Assembly (NCBI GenBank): GCA_035546295.1 | Contig: DATKBT010000186.1 | Location: 1-64,000 of the forward strand | DNA length: 64,000 bases | Source: DATKBT01 sp035546295 | GTDB lineage: Bacteria > Acidobacteriota > Thermoanaerobaculia > Multivoradales > Multivoraceae | Direction: 5' to 3' | In this document: one piece after another, positions 31,692 through 41,884 of the stretch | Layout of the letters: every line of letters begins with the position of its first letter | How positions within the stretch are numbered: the stretch's first letter is position 1 | The notes under the pieces: generated by a model | What the model was told of the DNA's origin: nothing | The model's database searches: none | What the model saw: only the letters and a program-made list of their open reading frames with translations | Made by a program: the position numbers and the translations under genes

Positions 31692-34010
31692 ATGACCCGG
31701 ATCGTGTGCCGTCGCCCGGTCGCGCGCGCCGCGCCTCGGGGCGGCGCGCGCCTGCAACGGCGCGCCCCCGTGATCCTGCTGGGCGCGACCCTGCTCGCGA
31801 CGCTGCTCGCGACGCTGCTCTCGTGCGGCGCCGGTGCCGGCGACCCCACCCAGCCCGAGCCGGGGGTCGGCACGAGGACGCGAGATCCTTCGGTGGAGGC
31901 GGCTGCCGCGGCCGGCGCCCAACCGAACGCCGACAGCAGCCAGATGGAGCTCGCCGCCGCCCACGGCGGCGCGCGCAACGCGATCCTGATCACCATCGAC
32001 ACGCTGCGCGCGGATGCCCTCGGGTTCGCCGGCAACGAGCGGGTGGAGACGCCGGTCCTCGATCGGCTGGCGGCGGGCGGAGTCGTGTTCGAGCAGGCGC
32101 GCGGCCACAACGTGTTCACGCTCCCCTCGCACGCCAACATCCTCACCGGGCTCCTGCCCTACCAGCACGGGGTGCGCGACAATGCCGGGTTCGTGCTGCC
32201 CGAGACGCTGGAGACCGCAGCGACCCTGCTGCGAGCGCGCAGCTTCGCGACCGGGGCCGTGGTCGGGGCCTTTCCCCTCGACGCCCGTTACGGTCTCGAT
32301 CGCGGCTTCGATCTCTACGACGACGCCTATCCGGAGGGTGGCTACCGCGAGCTCCGAGAGGCCGAGCGCCGCGGCCACGAGGTGGTCGAGCGCGGGCTCG
32401 CGTGGTGGCGCGAGCACGAGGGAGAACGCCGCTTCCTCTGGCTTCACCTGTTCGATCCTCACGCGCCGTACGAGGCCGAGGAACCCTGGGGCTCCCGCTA
32501 CCGCGACGCGCCGTACCTGGGGGAGGTGGCGGCCACCGACGCCGCGCTCGCGCCCCTGCTCGATCCTCTGATCGCGGCGGCCGCAGACGGCGCGGCCGCC
32601 GACACCCTGGTCGTGGTCACCGCCGATCACGGCGAGTCGCTCGGCGAGCACGGGGAGCAGACCCACGGGCTGTTCGCGTACGACGCGACGCTGAAGGTCC
32701 CTCTGGTGCTCTGGGGACCCGGAATCCCGGCCGCGCACAGCGGGATCCCGGTCGGCCACGTCGACCTCCTGCCGACCCTGCTCGACGCGCTGGGCGTGGA
32801 GATGCCCAAGGACCTCCCGGGGACCTCCCTCCTCGGCCTGCTCGAGGCCGGCGAGAGAACGCCCGGGCGCACCCACTACTTCGAGGCGCTCAACGCCTAC
32901 CTGACCCGCGACTGGGCGCCGCTGCGAGGGGTGCTGCGCGACGGTCGCAAGCTCGTCGAGCTTCCGATCGCCGAGCTGTACGACCTGCGCAGCGATCCGC
33001 AGGAGCTCGACAACCTCTTGGCCGACGACCGCGGCGGAGGCATCGAGGCCGCTCGCGAGATCGCCTCGCGGCTCAGGACCGCCCTGCCCGATGAAGAGCC
33101 CTGGCCGCCGCCACCGGCGACCGGCGGCGTCTCGGACGAGGAGGCCCGCCAGCTCGCCGCGCTCGGCTACGTGACCCAGCGGGCCTCCGCCCGCGAGCGC
33201 TCTTACACCGAGGAGGACGATCCGAAGCGCCTGATCGAGCTCAACCAGATGGTGCACCGGTTCATCGATCTTTACGGCCGCGGCCGCATCGACGACGCGA
33301 TCGATCTCGCTCGGAGGATCGTCGAGCGCCGACCGGACATGGGTCTCGGCTACTACCACCTGGCCCAGGCGCTGCTCGAGCGGGGCAGCACCGGCGACGC
33401 GTTGGCGGTGATGGAGGAGGCGCGGAAACGAGGGATCGCCGATCCCTCGCTGCTGCGCCAGCTCGCCCTCACGCTGACCGGCACCGGACGACCCGATGCC
33501 GCGATCGAGGTGGCGCGACCGCTCGCCGCCTCCGGCGATCCCGACTCGCTCAACGTGCTCGGGCTCGTGCTGGCGGAGGCGGGAAGGCCGGCCGAGGCGC
33601 GCGCCGCACTCGAGCAGGTGTTCGAGCGCGATCCGCGCAACCCGACGGCGCACCAGCACCTCGCCCTGGCGGCCGTGTACGAGGAGCGTTGGAGCGAAGG
33701 CGAGAGCCAGGCGCGCAGAGCGCTCGAGCTCAACCGAGAGCTGCCGCTGGCCTGGAACTACCTCGCGATCGCGCTCTACAACCAGGGCCGCCGGCGCGAG
33801 GCGCTCGACGCCTGGCAGCGATCGGTCGAGATCGAGCCCCAGGACTTCGACGTCCTCTACAACTTCGGCGTCGTCGCAGCCGAGCTCGGCGATCGTGGCC
33901 GGGCCCTGCCGGCGCTCGAGCGCTTCGTCGCGAGCGCTCCGGCCGACCGCTACGCACCCGACATCGCCCGGGCTCGCGACCTCCTGCGTCGTCTCGGAGC
34001 CGGGCGATGA
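31692..34010 (+). CDS. Alkaline-phosphatase-fold ('sulfatase') lipoprotein with TPR tail, 1
   Basis: 772 aa; lipoprotein signal (LLATLLATLLSC, acceptor Cys about 45). Residues 95-470 have the sulfatase/alkaline-phosphatase fold: ILITIDTLRADALG with the first metal ligand D103, then FTLPSHANILTGLLPYQHG and the second metal site VVTADHGESLGEHGEQTHG. The position held by the formylglycine Cys/Ser in (C/S)xPxR is Thr (T143 in TLPSH). Thr is the nucleophile in phosphoethanolamine transferases and is not a formylglycine substrate, so a phospho-ester or transferase activity is likelier than a sulfatase. Residues about 560-770 are TPRs. The ATG at 31692 was chosen for the lipobox. It overlaps the next gene by ATGA. 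Confidence 0.85.
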   Translation: MTRIVCRRPVARAAPRGGARLQRRAPVILLGATLLATLLATLLSCGAGAGDPTQPEPGVGTRTRDPSVEAAAAAGAQPNADSSQMELAAAHGGARNAILITIDTLRADALGFAGNERVETPVLDRLAAGGVVFEQARGHNVFTLPSHANILTGLLPYQHGVRDNAGFVLPETLETAATLLRARSFATGAVVGAFPLDARYGLDRGFDLYDDAYPEGGYRELREAERRGHEVVERGLAWWREHEGERRFLWLHLFDPHAPYEAEEPWGSRYRDAPYLGEVAATDAALAPLLDPLIAAAADGAAADTLVVVTADHGESLGEHGEQTHGLFAYDATLKVPLVLWGPGIPAAHSGIPVGHVDLLPTLLDALGVEMPKDLPGTSLLGLLEAGERTPGRTHYFEALNAYLTRDWAPLRGVLRDGRKLVELPIAELYDLRSDPQELDNLLADDRGGGIEAAREIASRLRTALPDEEPWPPPPATGGVSDEEARQLAALGYVTQRASARERSYTEEDDPKRLIELNQMVHRFIDLYGRGRIDDAIDLARRIVERRPDMGLGYYHLAQALLERGSTGDALAVMEEARKRGIADPSLLRQLALTLTGTGRPDAAIEVARPLAASGDPDSLNVLGLVLAEAGRPAEARAALEQVFERDPRNPTAHQHLALAAVYEERWSEGESQARRALELNRELPLAWNYLAIALYNQGRRREALDAWQRSVEIEPQDFDVLYNFGVVAAELGDRGRALPALERFVASAPADRYAPDIARARDLLRRLGAGR

Positions 34011-36313
34011 GCGCCTCGATCCGCACCGCGTCCGCCGCCTGCTCACCGAGCCGCGTGGAGCGATCGGCGCCGGCGCCGCTGCTGGCGATACCGGCGATGC
34101 TGCTGGTCGTCGCGGCCCTGCTCGCCGGTTGCGGCGAGCCGACCCCAGGCGCCACCGGGCCGGCGCCGGGCGCCGGGCAAGAGACCTCCTCCCGCTCCTC
34201 GGGCGCGACCGCCGTCTCCCTCCCCCCCGACACGCCCGTTCTCCTGGTCTCGATCGACACCCTGCGGTCCGACCGCCTTGCGGCCTACGGCTACGACGGC
34301 ACACGCACCCCCGCCATCGACCGCTTCGCGCGCGAGGCTGTGCTCTACGAGCGTGCCTACTCCCATCTCTCGTTGACCCTCCCGTCACACACCACGATCC
34401 TCACCGGGCTGCTCCCGACCGAGCACGGCGTTCGCGACAACGTCGGCTATCCGGTGCCGCCGGACGCGCCGCTCCTCCAGCGCATCCTGGGCGCTCGGGG
34501 ATACGCCACCGGCGCCGCGATCTCGAGCTTCGTGCTGAGGTCCTCCACCGGGATCGCGCGGGGCTTCGACGAGTACGACGACGACATCCCGGTGGTCTCC
34601 GGGGTCGAGCTCGGCGGGCTGCAGCGTCCCGGTTCCGAAACCCTGCAGCGGGCCCTCGGCTGGATGGAGGACCATCGCGACGACCGCTTCTTCTACCTCT
34701 TCCACATCTACGAGCCGCACAGCCCCTACGATCCTCCCGAGCCCTACGCCTCGCGCACCGCCGACCCCTACGACGGCGAGGTGGAGGAGGCGGACGCCGT
34801 GATCGGCGGCCTGATCGCGGGGCTCGAGCGGCTCGGCCTCTGGGACCGGGCTCTGGTGATCCTGCTCTCCGACCACGGCGAGGGGCTCGGCGATCACGGC
34901 GAGATGGAGCACGAGGTCCTCATCTACCGGGAGATGCTGCAGGTGCCGCTGCTGATCAAGCTGCCCGGAGGGGAGCGCGGCGGCAGCCGCATCGAAGAGC
35001 CCGTCCAGCTCGTCGACGTGGCTCCGACGATCCTGGCGGCGCTCGGCATCGAGCGACCGGCGACCTGGAGAGGGCAGGACCTCCTCGCCCCTGGCGGGCC
35101 GCCACCGAGGCCCGTGTTCTCCGAGAGCATCTATCCGCGACTCCACTTCGGTTGGTCCGACCTCGCCTCGATCATCGACGGCCGCCACCACTACATCGAG
35201 GGTGACTACCTCGGCGGAGCGGACCCGGAGCTCTACGACCTGGTGGACGACCCGCTCGAGCGCGAGAACCTCGCTGCTCGCCACCCCGACCGCGTCCGTG
35301 CGCTCGCCGCGGAGCTCGACCGCTTCGACCGGACGATCGTTCCACCCGCGGCGGACGACCCTGCCGCCCAGCGGCAGCTCCTCGCCCTCGGCTACGTGAC
35401 GTCCACCACGAGCGCCGAGGTCAGCGAAGATCGCCCGCGTCCGGATCCGAAGGCCAGGATCGGCGTGCTCGGGGATCTCGGCCGCGCGTCGCGGCTGTTC
35501 GCGGGCGGCCGGTACCTCGAAGCCGCGGCGAGCTATCGGAGCGTGCTCGAGGACGAGCCCCAGATGGCCTACGGCTGGGAGCAGCTCGGCAAGAGCCTAC
35601 GCCGCGCGGAGCGGCTGGACGAAGCGCACGCGGCCTTCACGCGCGCCTTCGAGCTCTCCGGCCACAGCCCCAGCGTCGCGCTCTCGCTGGCCGAGCTCGA
35701 GCTGGCCCGGGGTGCCCTCGACAGCGCCGAGGCCCATGCGCGGATCGCGGCGCCCAGCTTGCCGACTGCCTGGGACCTGCTGGCCCAGGTCGCCCTCCGG
35801 CGAGGGGATCTCGAGACTGCGGAGCAGTCGTTAGAGCGGGCGCTCTCCGAGCGCGAGGGGAGGGTCGAGCCGCTGGTCACGTTGGTCGAGCTGCGGGTGC
35901 GCCAGCAGCGCTTCGAGCAGGCATTGCAGGAGGCCGAGCTGGCCCTGCGCGAGTTCGGCGAGCGCACCGACCGAGAGGTGCTGAGAGGGCTCGAGTATCA
36001 GCGGGGCGTGGCGCTCGCATCGCTCGACCGGCTCGAGGAGGCCGAGCAGGCGTTTCGCGCCGAGATCGCGCTCTCACCGAACGAGCTCGCCCCCTATCCG
36101 CGCCTCGCCCTGGTGCTGGCCCTCTCCGGACGCGTTGCCGAGGTGGGCCCGGTGCTTCGGGAGATGGTCACCGCCAATCCGACGGCGACAGCGTACGCCG
36201 AGGCGGTCCGGACCCTGCGCGCGCTCGGGGACGAGAGCTCGGCCGCCGCCCTCCTGCGCTCCGCGCTCGCGCGCTGGCCCAACGATCCGGAGCTTCGCTC
36301 GCTGGCCGGTTGA
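34007..36313 (+). CDS. Alkaline-phosphatase-fold ('sulfatase') lipoprotein with TPR tail, 2
   Basis: 768 aa, translationally coupled to its paralogue (ATGA). Lipoprotein signal LLVVAALLAGC (Cys 42). Catalytic core about 76-440: VLLVSIDTLRSDRLAAYG (D84), LTLPSHTTILTGLLPTEHG (Thr124 at the nucleophile position, again not Cys/Ser), and LLSDHGEGLGDHGEMEHE for the second metal site. A GYVTSTTS segment links to TPRs at about 490-768 (ASRLFAGGRYLEAAASYRSV, WEQLGKSLRRAERLDEAHAA). The two copies have diverged strongly outside the motifs, so they probably act on different substrates, or as a heteromeric pair, on the periplasmic side of a membrane. It converges with the YeaQ-TPR fusion 149 bp away. Confidence 0.85.
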   Translation: MSASIRTASAACSPSRVERSAPAPLLAIPAMLLVVAALLAGCGEPTPGATGPAPGAGQETSSRSSGATAVSLPPDTPVLLVSIDTLRSDRLAAYGYDGTRTPAIDRFAREAVLYERAYSHLSLTLPSHTTILTGLLPTEHGVRDNVGYPVPPDAPLLQRILGARGYATGAAISSFVLRSSTGIARGFDEYDDDIPVVSGVELGGLQRPGSETLQRALGWMEDHRDDRFFYLFHIYEPHSPYDPPEPYASRTADPYDGEVEEADAVIGGLIAGLERLGLWDRALVILLSDHGEGLGDHGEMEHEVLIYREMLQVPLLIKLPGGERGGSRIEEPVQLVDVAPTILAALGIERPATWRGQDLLAPGGPPPRPVFSESIYPRLHFGWSDLASIIDGRHHYIEGDYLGGADPELYDLVDDPLERENLAARHPDRVRALAAELDRFDRTIVPPAADDPAAQRQLLALGYVTSTTSAEVSEDRPRPDPKARIGVLGDLGRASRLFAGGRYLEAAASYRSVLEDEPQMAYGWEQLGKSLRRAERLDEAHAAFTRAFELSGHSPSVALSLAELELARGALDSAEAHARIAAPSLPTAWDLLAQVALRRGDLETAEQSLERALSEREGRVEPLVTLVELRVRQQRFEQALQEAELALREFGERTDREVLRGLEYQRGVALASLDRLEEAEQAFRAEIALSPNELAPYPRLALVLALSGRVAEVGPVLREMVTANPTATAYAEAVRTLRALGDESSAAALLRSALARWPNDPELRSLAG

Positions 36314-36462
36314 GCCATCGAGCCGCTTCCCGAACCGTCGCGCGATCGAGCCACGGCGGCGACCACCGGTCCGGTGGGCCGGCAGAAAGAGGCAGGGGCC
36401 GGCAGCCTCTGGCCCGAGCGGAGCGAGCCGCGGGAGGACGGCAGGCGGCCCAAACAGACCCG

Positions 36463-38019
36463 TCAAGCCGGCGGCTCGCTAGCCCGCAGCTCGTCGAGAC
36501 GGCGACGCAGGTCGGAGCGTCCGGGCTCGAGGGCGAGCGCACGTTCGAGCAGGCGCCGCGCACGCTCGCCGCGACCGAGGAGCAGCTCGGCGCGGGCGCG
36601 CACCTCGAGCACCTCGACGGTCTCGGTCAGCTCGGCGAGGTGCGCCAGAGCGGACTCCGCACGGCCGGCCGCGATCTCGGCGCGAGCGCTGGCCACCCGC
36701 GCGCGCTCCACGCCGGCCCGTCGCGTCCGCTCCTGATCCCGCTGGTAGAGGACGTGATAGCGCTCCAGGTGACCGCGCGCGCCCTCGAGATCCCCGGCTG
36801 CACGCAGCGCCCCTGCCAGCCCGTAGTGGCTGAACGCCTCGTCCGGCGCGCGCTCCACCACCCTCCGCCAGGCCGCGACCGCCCGAGCCGCGACCGCAGC
36901 ATCGCCGGTGGCCGCGCGCACGCCGTCGAGCGCACGGGCATGCTCGAGCAGGACGTCGACGCCGTCGAGGCCCAGCGCCTGCGCCCGCTCGAGCGGCTCG
37001 ATGGCCTCGGCGAACCGCCCCTGCCAGACCAGGAAACGCCCGAGGTGAAACCACCCGAGCGGCCAGCTCGCAGCTCGATCGACCACCGCGCGATACTGCT
37101 CCTCTGCCTCCTGGAGACGGCCGTTCTCCCAGCTCGCCGCCGCGAGCTCGAGCCGGACGCTCGGGTTCGTTCCGTCGAGCTCGAGCGCCTCACGCAACGC
37201 GGTCTCGGCCTCGAGATGCCGCTGCTCGAGGAGCAGCGCACGGCCAAAGCGAGCCCACAACTGCGCTCGCAGCTCCGCCCGCTGGGGCGCGTGCTGCAAC
37301 GCTTCGCGGAGCACGAGCGCCGCGGAGGCGCCGTCGCCGCGCCGGAGCGCCCGCTCTCCGGCGCGCAGCAGCCCGGTTGCCGCCTCGGCCGATCGCGCCT
37401 GCGCGACGAGCGCTCTCGACCATCCCATGAGCAGGTCGACGTCGTCCGGGTCGCCGATCAGGAGGCGCCGGAAGATCCGCTCGGCGTTCGCGGCGTCTCC
37501 CCTCTCCAAGGCCGAACGGGCACGCTCGGCATCCGCAGCGGCGACGTCCGCAGCGTCCGAGGCCGGCGCCGGCTCCTGTCGCGCCACGGCCGAGGCCGCT
37601 GCCGGCGGCGGCACGACGAAGACTCCGGCGCCGAACACCGCCCACGCCGCGAGACCGGCGAGCACGACGCCACCCGAAGGCGACACCGCTCGCACCTGCC
37701 GGTCGGCAGAGGTGCCGACTGCCGGAGGCACCGCGCGGCGCCTCCGTGTCATCAGCGAGAAGGCGGCGACGAGCAGGCTGGCGCCCAGGATCGACAACAC
37801 GATGGGAAAGACCGAGCCGCCGACGCTGACCGAGAGCAGCTCGGCCAGACCGAGGCGCCGCGCGATCGTGGTGCCGAACAGAGCACCGAGCAGACCACCG
37901 AACAGACCGAGACCGACGGAAGCGAAGCACCGACCCTGCGAGGCGCCCGGGACCGCCTGTCCGATGGCGCCGCAGACGCCCGCGGTCAAGACCAGGACGA
38001 GGAGCTCGAGCAGGGACAT
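36463..38019 (-). CDS. YeaQ/GlsB-like membrane domain fused to TPR repeats
   Basis: 518 aa from the ATG at 38019; a GTG at 38100 gives a longer, less signal-like start. Residues 1-92 fit the GlsB/YeaQ/YmgE family: three glycine-rich helices, with LTAGVCGAIGQAV, GLGLFGGLLGALFGTTIARRLGL and GGSVFPIVLSILGASLLVAAF. A fourth helix (about 118-136: LAGLAAWAVFGAGVFVV) leads to about 370 residues of TPRs (ARSALERGDAANAERIFRRL, LWARFGRALLLEQRHLEAET, LAELTETVEVLEVRARAELL). Stand-alone YeaQ/GlsB proteins are about 80-100 aa stress-related membrane proteins of unknown mechanism; fusion to TPRs suggests a membrane scaffold. No ribosome site is clear. Confidence 0.75.
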   Translation of the reverse strand: MSLLELLVLVLTAGVCGAIGQAVPGASQGRCFASVGLGLFGGLLGALFGTTIARRLGLAELLSVSVGGSVFPIVLSILGASLLVAAFSLMTRRRRAVPPAVGTSADRQVRAVSPSGGVVLAGLAAWAVFGAGVFVVPPPAAASAVARQEPAPASDAADVAAADAERARSALERGDAANAERIFRRLLIGDPDDVDLLMGWSRALVAQARSAEAATGLLRAGERALRRGDGASAALVLREALQHAPQRAELRAQLWARFGRALLLEQRHLEAETALREALELDGTNPSVRLELAAASWENGRLQEAEEQYRAVVDRAASWPLGWFHLGRFLVWQGRFAEAIEPLERAQALGLDGVDVLLEHARALDGVRAATGDAAVAARAVAAWRRVVERAPDEAFSHYGLAGALRAAGDLEGARGHLERYHVLYQRDQERTRRAGVERARVASARAEIAAGRAESALAHLAELTETVEVLEVRARAELLLGRGERARRLLERALALEPGRSDLRRRLDELRASEPPA

Positions 38020-38718
38020 GAGCAGTACGACCGAGATCGCGCACACCCGCAGCGGGCGGCTCGGGAGGCTGCGATCGGCGTGTTCGATCCTACATGGCAC
38101 GCCCTCGGGCGCGACCCCTCGTGAAACGAGTCCCGACGGTGGCGGAGCTGGATGCGTGCCTGCGCGTCGCCGGCAACGGCGCTGCCGCCGGCGGATCCGT
38201 CGCCGGTCCTCGGGGGGCCCCGGCGGACCCCTGGTCGGGCGCCACCCATCTGGTTGATTCTGCGCGACTTGGACGCAAGGGCGATGTCCTCGGGAGAACC
38301 CGTGGACACCCCGAGGTTGTGCCCGCCGCGCCGGTCACCTAGAGTCTTTGGAAAGCAGCCGCCGACGCCGGGGCAGGGGGCGCCGGGGAGCTCCGAGGAA
38401 GCGCTCCTGGATCGCCAGGAGGCTCTTGGTCCCGACCGCGCCCGAAGCTTCAACGACCGTTCACATTCGTCCGATAGAACGACTGCGCTCGAACCCATCG
38501 CGGACACCGGCCGGGCTCCGTGGACGACCGAGGACACCTCGACCGGCCGTTCGCGGCGATTCTGATCTGCCCCGACCGGCGGTGCAGCCAAAACCGCGTG
38601 GCCCGTGCGGAAAACCCGGACAACACGACCAAGCAAACGGTCCCACAGGTGTCGACCCGATCGACCTCGCAGAACTTCGGGCTCACCATTGCCCGAACAC
38701 TCCATGGAGACAGGACTC
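38020..38718. other. Space between the YeaQ-TPR fusion and receptor 3
   Basis: About 700 bp between divergent genes, without a gene I can support. On the minus side TAGGAT (38087-38092) is a possible -10 for the YeaQ-TPR gene. The last 160 bases before receptor 3 are less GC-rich, with A-runs, as expected for a long leader; no hairpin like those of receptors 1 and 2 was seen. Confidence 0.35.
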
Positions 38719-41700
38719 ATGTCGAAGTTCCTCAGACCGAGCCTTTTCCTCGCGCTCGCGATGAGCCTCCTGGCGACGCCCACCCTCCTCGCGCAGGGCG
38801 TCACCAGCGCCTCGATTCGCGGCCAGGTGCTCAGCGCCAATGGCGATCCGCTGCCGGGCGCGACGGTGAGCGCCACCCACGAGCCCACCGGCACGCGCTA
38901 CACCAGCATCACGACCTCGGACGGCAACTTCGCGATGCTCAACGTCCGGGTCGGCGGCCCGTACACCGTCACCGCGACGCTCGACGGATTCACTCCGCAG
39001 ACGCTCGACGGCAAGCTCGCGCAGCTCGGCGAGACCGTCGACCTCGAGTTCCAGTTACAGCTCGAGACGGTCTCCGAGACGATCACCGTGACCTCGTCGA
39101 GCGCGCTGATCAATCCGTCGCGCACCGGCGCGGCGAGCAACGTCTCGACCGAGCTGGTCGACACCCTGCCCACGATCAGCCGCAACCTGGTCGACTTCGC
39201 GCGCACCAGCCCGTTCATGGCCGCCGCCGGGGAGAACGAGTCCCCGGACGCGATCAGCGTCGCCGGCCGCAGCGGGCGCTACAACAACATCCAGATCGAC
39301 GGCGCCGTGAACAACGACCTGTTCGGGCTCGCCGACACCGGCACACCGGGGGGCCAGGCCGACACCAACGCGATCAGCCTCGACGCGATCCAGGAGTTCC
39401 AGCTCCTGATCGCGCCCTTCGACGTGCGCCAGGGCGGCTTCACCGGCGGCGGCATCAACGCCGTGACCCGCAGCGGCTCCAACTCGTACAACGGCTCGGT
39501 CTTCTTCTTCACCCGCGACGACAGCTTCGTCGGCGACGGTCCCGACGAGCTCGGCGAGTTCGGCGAGTTCGAGGAGGACCAGATGGGCTTCCGCGTCGGC
39601 GGCCCGATCCGGCGGGACAAGGCGTTCTTCTTCGTCAACGGCGAGTTCGTGGAGAAGACCACGCCGACCGGCTGGTCGATCGACGGCTCGGGCGGCCAGA
39701 CCTTCGCCGACGGCGAGGCGCTCGACGAGGCCGAGCTCTTCCGGCAAACCTTGATCGACCGCTACGGCTTCGATCCCGGCAGCCTCGGCCAGGACACGCG
39801 CGACACGCCCTCCGACCTGTTCTTCGGCCGCCTCGACTTCAACATCGGGGAGAGCAATGCCCTCACCCTGCGCCACAACTACGTCGACGCCGAGAACGAC
39901 GTCAACTTCCCCGGCTCCTTCAGCTTCGAGTTCCCGAGCGAGGCCTACGCGTTCACCAGCGAAACCAACTCGACGGTGGCCCAGCTCAACACCGTGATCA
40001 GCGCGAGCTCTTTCAACGAGGCGCGGGTGACCTTGCAGACGATCAAGGATCGGCGCGCCGGACGCGACGGCGTGCGCTTCCCCTGGATCGAGATCGAGAA
40101 CGTGATCGACCAGCAGACCGGGCGCGACCTCGGCGAGTTCGAGGTCGGCACCGAGCCCTTCTCGACCCGCAACGCCCTCGACCAGGACGTGCTCGAGATC
40201 ACCAACGACTTCACGTGGGTCCGCGGTCGACACACGCTGACCTTGGGCACGCACAACGAGCTGTTCAGCTTCGAGAACCTGTTCATCCAGAATGCCTTCG
40301 GCTCCTACGAGTACGCCACGCTCGAGGACTTCATCGCCGGCCGCCGCGCCCGCGAGTACGAGGTCGCCGCGGTCAGGGCGGGTCAGCCGGAGACGCAGAA
40401 GTTCGACGTCAACCAGCTCGGCTTTTACGTCGGCGACCAGTGGGCGGTCACGCCGCAGTTCAACCTGACGCTCGGCCTGCGCGTCGACATCCCGCAGCTG
40501 CCCGACGAGCCGAGTCGCAACGAGTTCACCGAGCGGGTCTACGGCCTGCGCACCGACTCCATCCCGGACGGCAACGAGATCATCTCGCCGCGGGTCGGTT
40601 TCAACTGGGACATCGAAGGCGACGGCACCCAGCAGCTGCGCGGCGGCATCGGCGTCTTCGGCGGCCGCCCGCCCTACGTCTGGATCTCCAACAACTACGC
40701 CCGCACCGGCATCGAGCAGGCGATCTTCCGGGTCTTCGGCGACGACGTCCCCGCTTTCGAGCCCGATCCCAACAACCCGCCGATTCCCTCCGGGGAGGCG
40801 GGCACCGGCGAGTTCAACCTGGTCGACCCGGACTTCGAGTACCCCACCCTGATGCGTTACAACGTCGCCTACGACCGAGAGCTCCCCTGGGGCGGGCTGA
40901 TCGGCTCCGTCGAGCTGGTCCGTGGCGAGTCGATCGACGAGATCGACTATCGCGACGTCAACCTCCGGCAGACCGGGACGCTCGCGATCGACGGCCGGCC
41001 CTTGTTCGACCGCGTCGAGTCCGGCGTCAGCGGCGCCTACCTGCTGACCAACACCAGCAAGGGCGAGTCGACCAACATCGCGGTCAAGGTCGAGCGCCCC
41101 TTCCGCAACGGCCTGACCTGGTTCGTCTCCTACACCAACGGCGACTCCAAGACCGTCAACGACGGCTCTTCGAGCCGTGCGGTCTCCAACTTCCAGTTCA
41201 ACGAGCAGGTCGACCCCAACAACTCGGTGGAGACGCGCTCCGACTTCGAGATCGAGCACCGCTTCAACGCGCTGGTCTCCTACCAGGCGGACTGGGGGGG
41301 CAGCGAGTGGCCGACCACCTTCTCGGCGTTCTACAACCACCAGTCGGGGCGTCCGTTCTCCTACATCTACGGCAGCCAGAACTTCCCCAGCATCAACGGT
41401 GACCGCTACTTCGGCAACGACCTGATCTACGTACCGGCCAACGAGAGCGAGGTCGTCGTTCGCAACGGCACCTTCGCCGAGCTCGACGCCTTCATCCGGG
41501 ACAACCCGTGCCTCGAGGCCAACCGCGGCGGGATCGCGCCTCGCAACTGCGGCGATGCTCCGTGGAGCCACACGCTCGACGTGCGGGTCGCTCAGGACAT
41601 CCCGCTGCCGAGGACGAGCCTGCAGGTGACGCTCGACATCGAGAACTTCGTCAACCTGTTCGACTCCGACGCCGGTGCGCTCCGCTACGTGACCTTCAAC

Positions 41701-41853
41701 ACCACCTCGCCGGTGTCGTTCCGCGGCTTCGACGACCAGGGCAGGATCGTCTACGACCTGGAGTCGGAGATCACTGGCAGCGGCGGAACCCTGGAGACCA
41801 GCAACATCAAGTCGAGGTACCGGCTCAAGCTCGGCGTGCGCTGGAGCTTCTGA
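38719..41853 (+). CDS. Oar-like TonB-dependent receptor 3
   Basis: 1044 aa, start ATG at 38719 (ACAGGACTC ribosome region) with signal peptide FLALAMSLLATPTLLAQ. It has a carboxypeptidase-regulatory domain about 30-112 (ASIRGQVLSANGDPLPGATV), a plug about 115-235 (SETITVTSSSALINPSRTG, RNLVDFARTSPF, SVAGRSGRYNNIQIDGAVNN, GFTGGGINAVTRSGSNSYNG) and a barrel to the aromatic C-terminus RLKLGVRWSF. The AGRSGRYNNIQIDG and GGINAVTRSG motifs are those of the Oar branch (named after the Myxococcus protein). It is only distantly related to receptors 1 and 2, so it is not part of that duplication. Uptake or secretion-linked function in the outer membrane. A canonical terminator follows 31 bases after the stop. 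Confidence 0.92.
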   Translation: MSKFLRPSLFLALAMSLLATPTLLAQGVTSASIRGQVLSANGDPLPGATVSATHEPTGTRYTSITTSDGNFAMLNVRVGGPYTVTATLDGFTPQTLDGKLAQLGETVDLEFQLQLETVSETITVTSSSALINPSRTGAASNVSTELVDTLPTISRNLVDFARTSPFMAAAGENESPDAISVAGRSGRYNNIQIDGAVNNDLFGLADTGTPGGQADTNAISLDAIQEFQLLIAPFDVRQGGFTGGGINAVTRSGSNSYNGSVFFFTRDDSFVGDGPDELGEFGEFEEDQMGFRVGGPIRRDKAFFFVNGEFVEKTTPTGWSIDGSGGQTFADGEALDEAELFRQTLIDRYGFDPGSLGQDTRDTPSDLFFGRLDFNIGESNALTLRHNYVDAENDVNFPGSFSFEFPSEAYAFTSETNSTVAQLNTVISASSFNEARVTLQTIKDRRAGRDGVRFPWIEIENVIDQQTGRDLGEFEVGTEPFSTRNALDQDVLEITNDFTWVRGRHTLTLGTHNELFSFENLFIQNAFGSYEYATLEDFIAGRRAREYEVAAVRAGQPETQKFDVNQLGFYVGDQWAVTPQFNLTLGLRVDIPQLPDEPSRNEFTERVYGLRTDSIPDGNEIISPRVGFNWDIEGDGTQQLRGGIGVFGGRPPYVWISNNYARTGIEQAIFRVFGDDVPAFEPDPNNPPIPSGEAGTGEFNLVDPDFEYPTLMRYNVAYDRELPWGGLIGSVELVRGESIDEIDYRDVNLRQTGTLAIDGRPLFDRVESGVSGAYLLTNTSKGESTNIAVKVERPFRNGLTWFVSYTNGDSKTVNDGSSSRAVSNFQFNEQVDPNNSVETRSDFEIEHRFNALVSYQADWGGSEWPTTFSAFYNHQSGRPFSYIYGSQNFPSINGDRYFGNDLIYVPANESEVVVRNGTFAELDAFIRDNPCLEANRGGIAPRNCGDAPWSHTLDVRVAQDIPLPRTSLQVTLDIENFVNLFDSDAGALRYVTFNTTSPVSFRGFDDQGRIVYDLESEITGSGGTLETSNIKSRYRLKLGVRWSF

Positions 41854-41884
41854 TTCGAAGCATCGCCTCTGACCGATGATCGAC

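Noticed and set aside
36314..36462. A terminator between the second alkaline-phosphatase-fold lipoprotein gene and the YeaQ-TPR gene
   Set aside because: Only a short ACCACCGGTCCGGTGG palindrome is visible, with no U-tract and no match to the repeat families, which is too weak to call.
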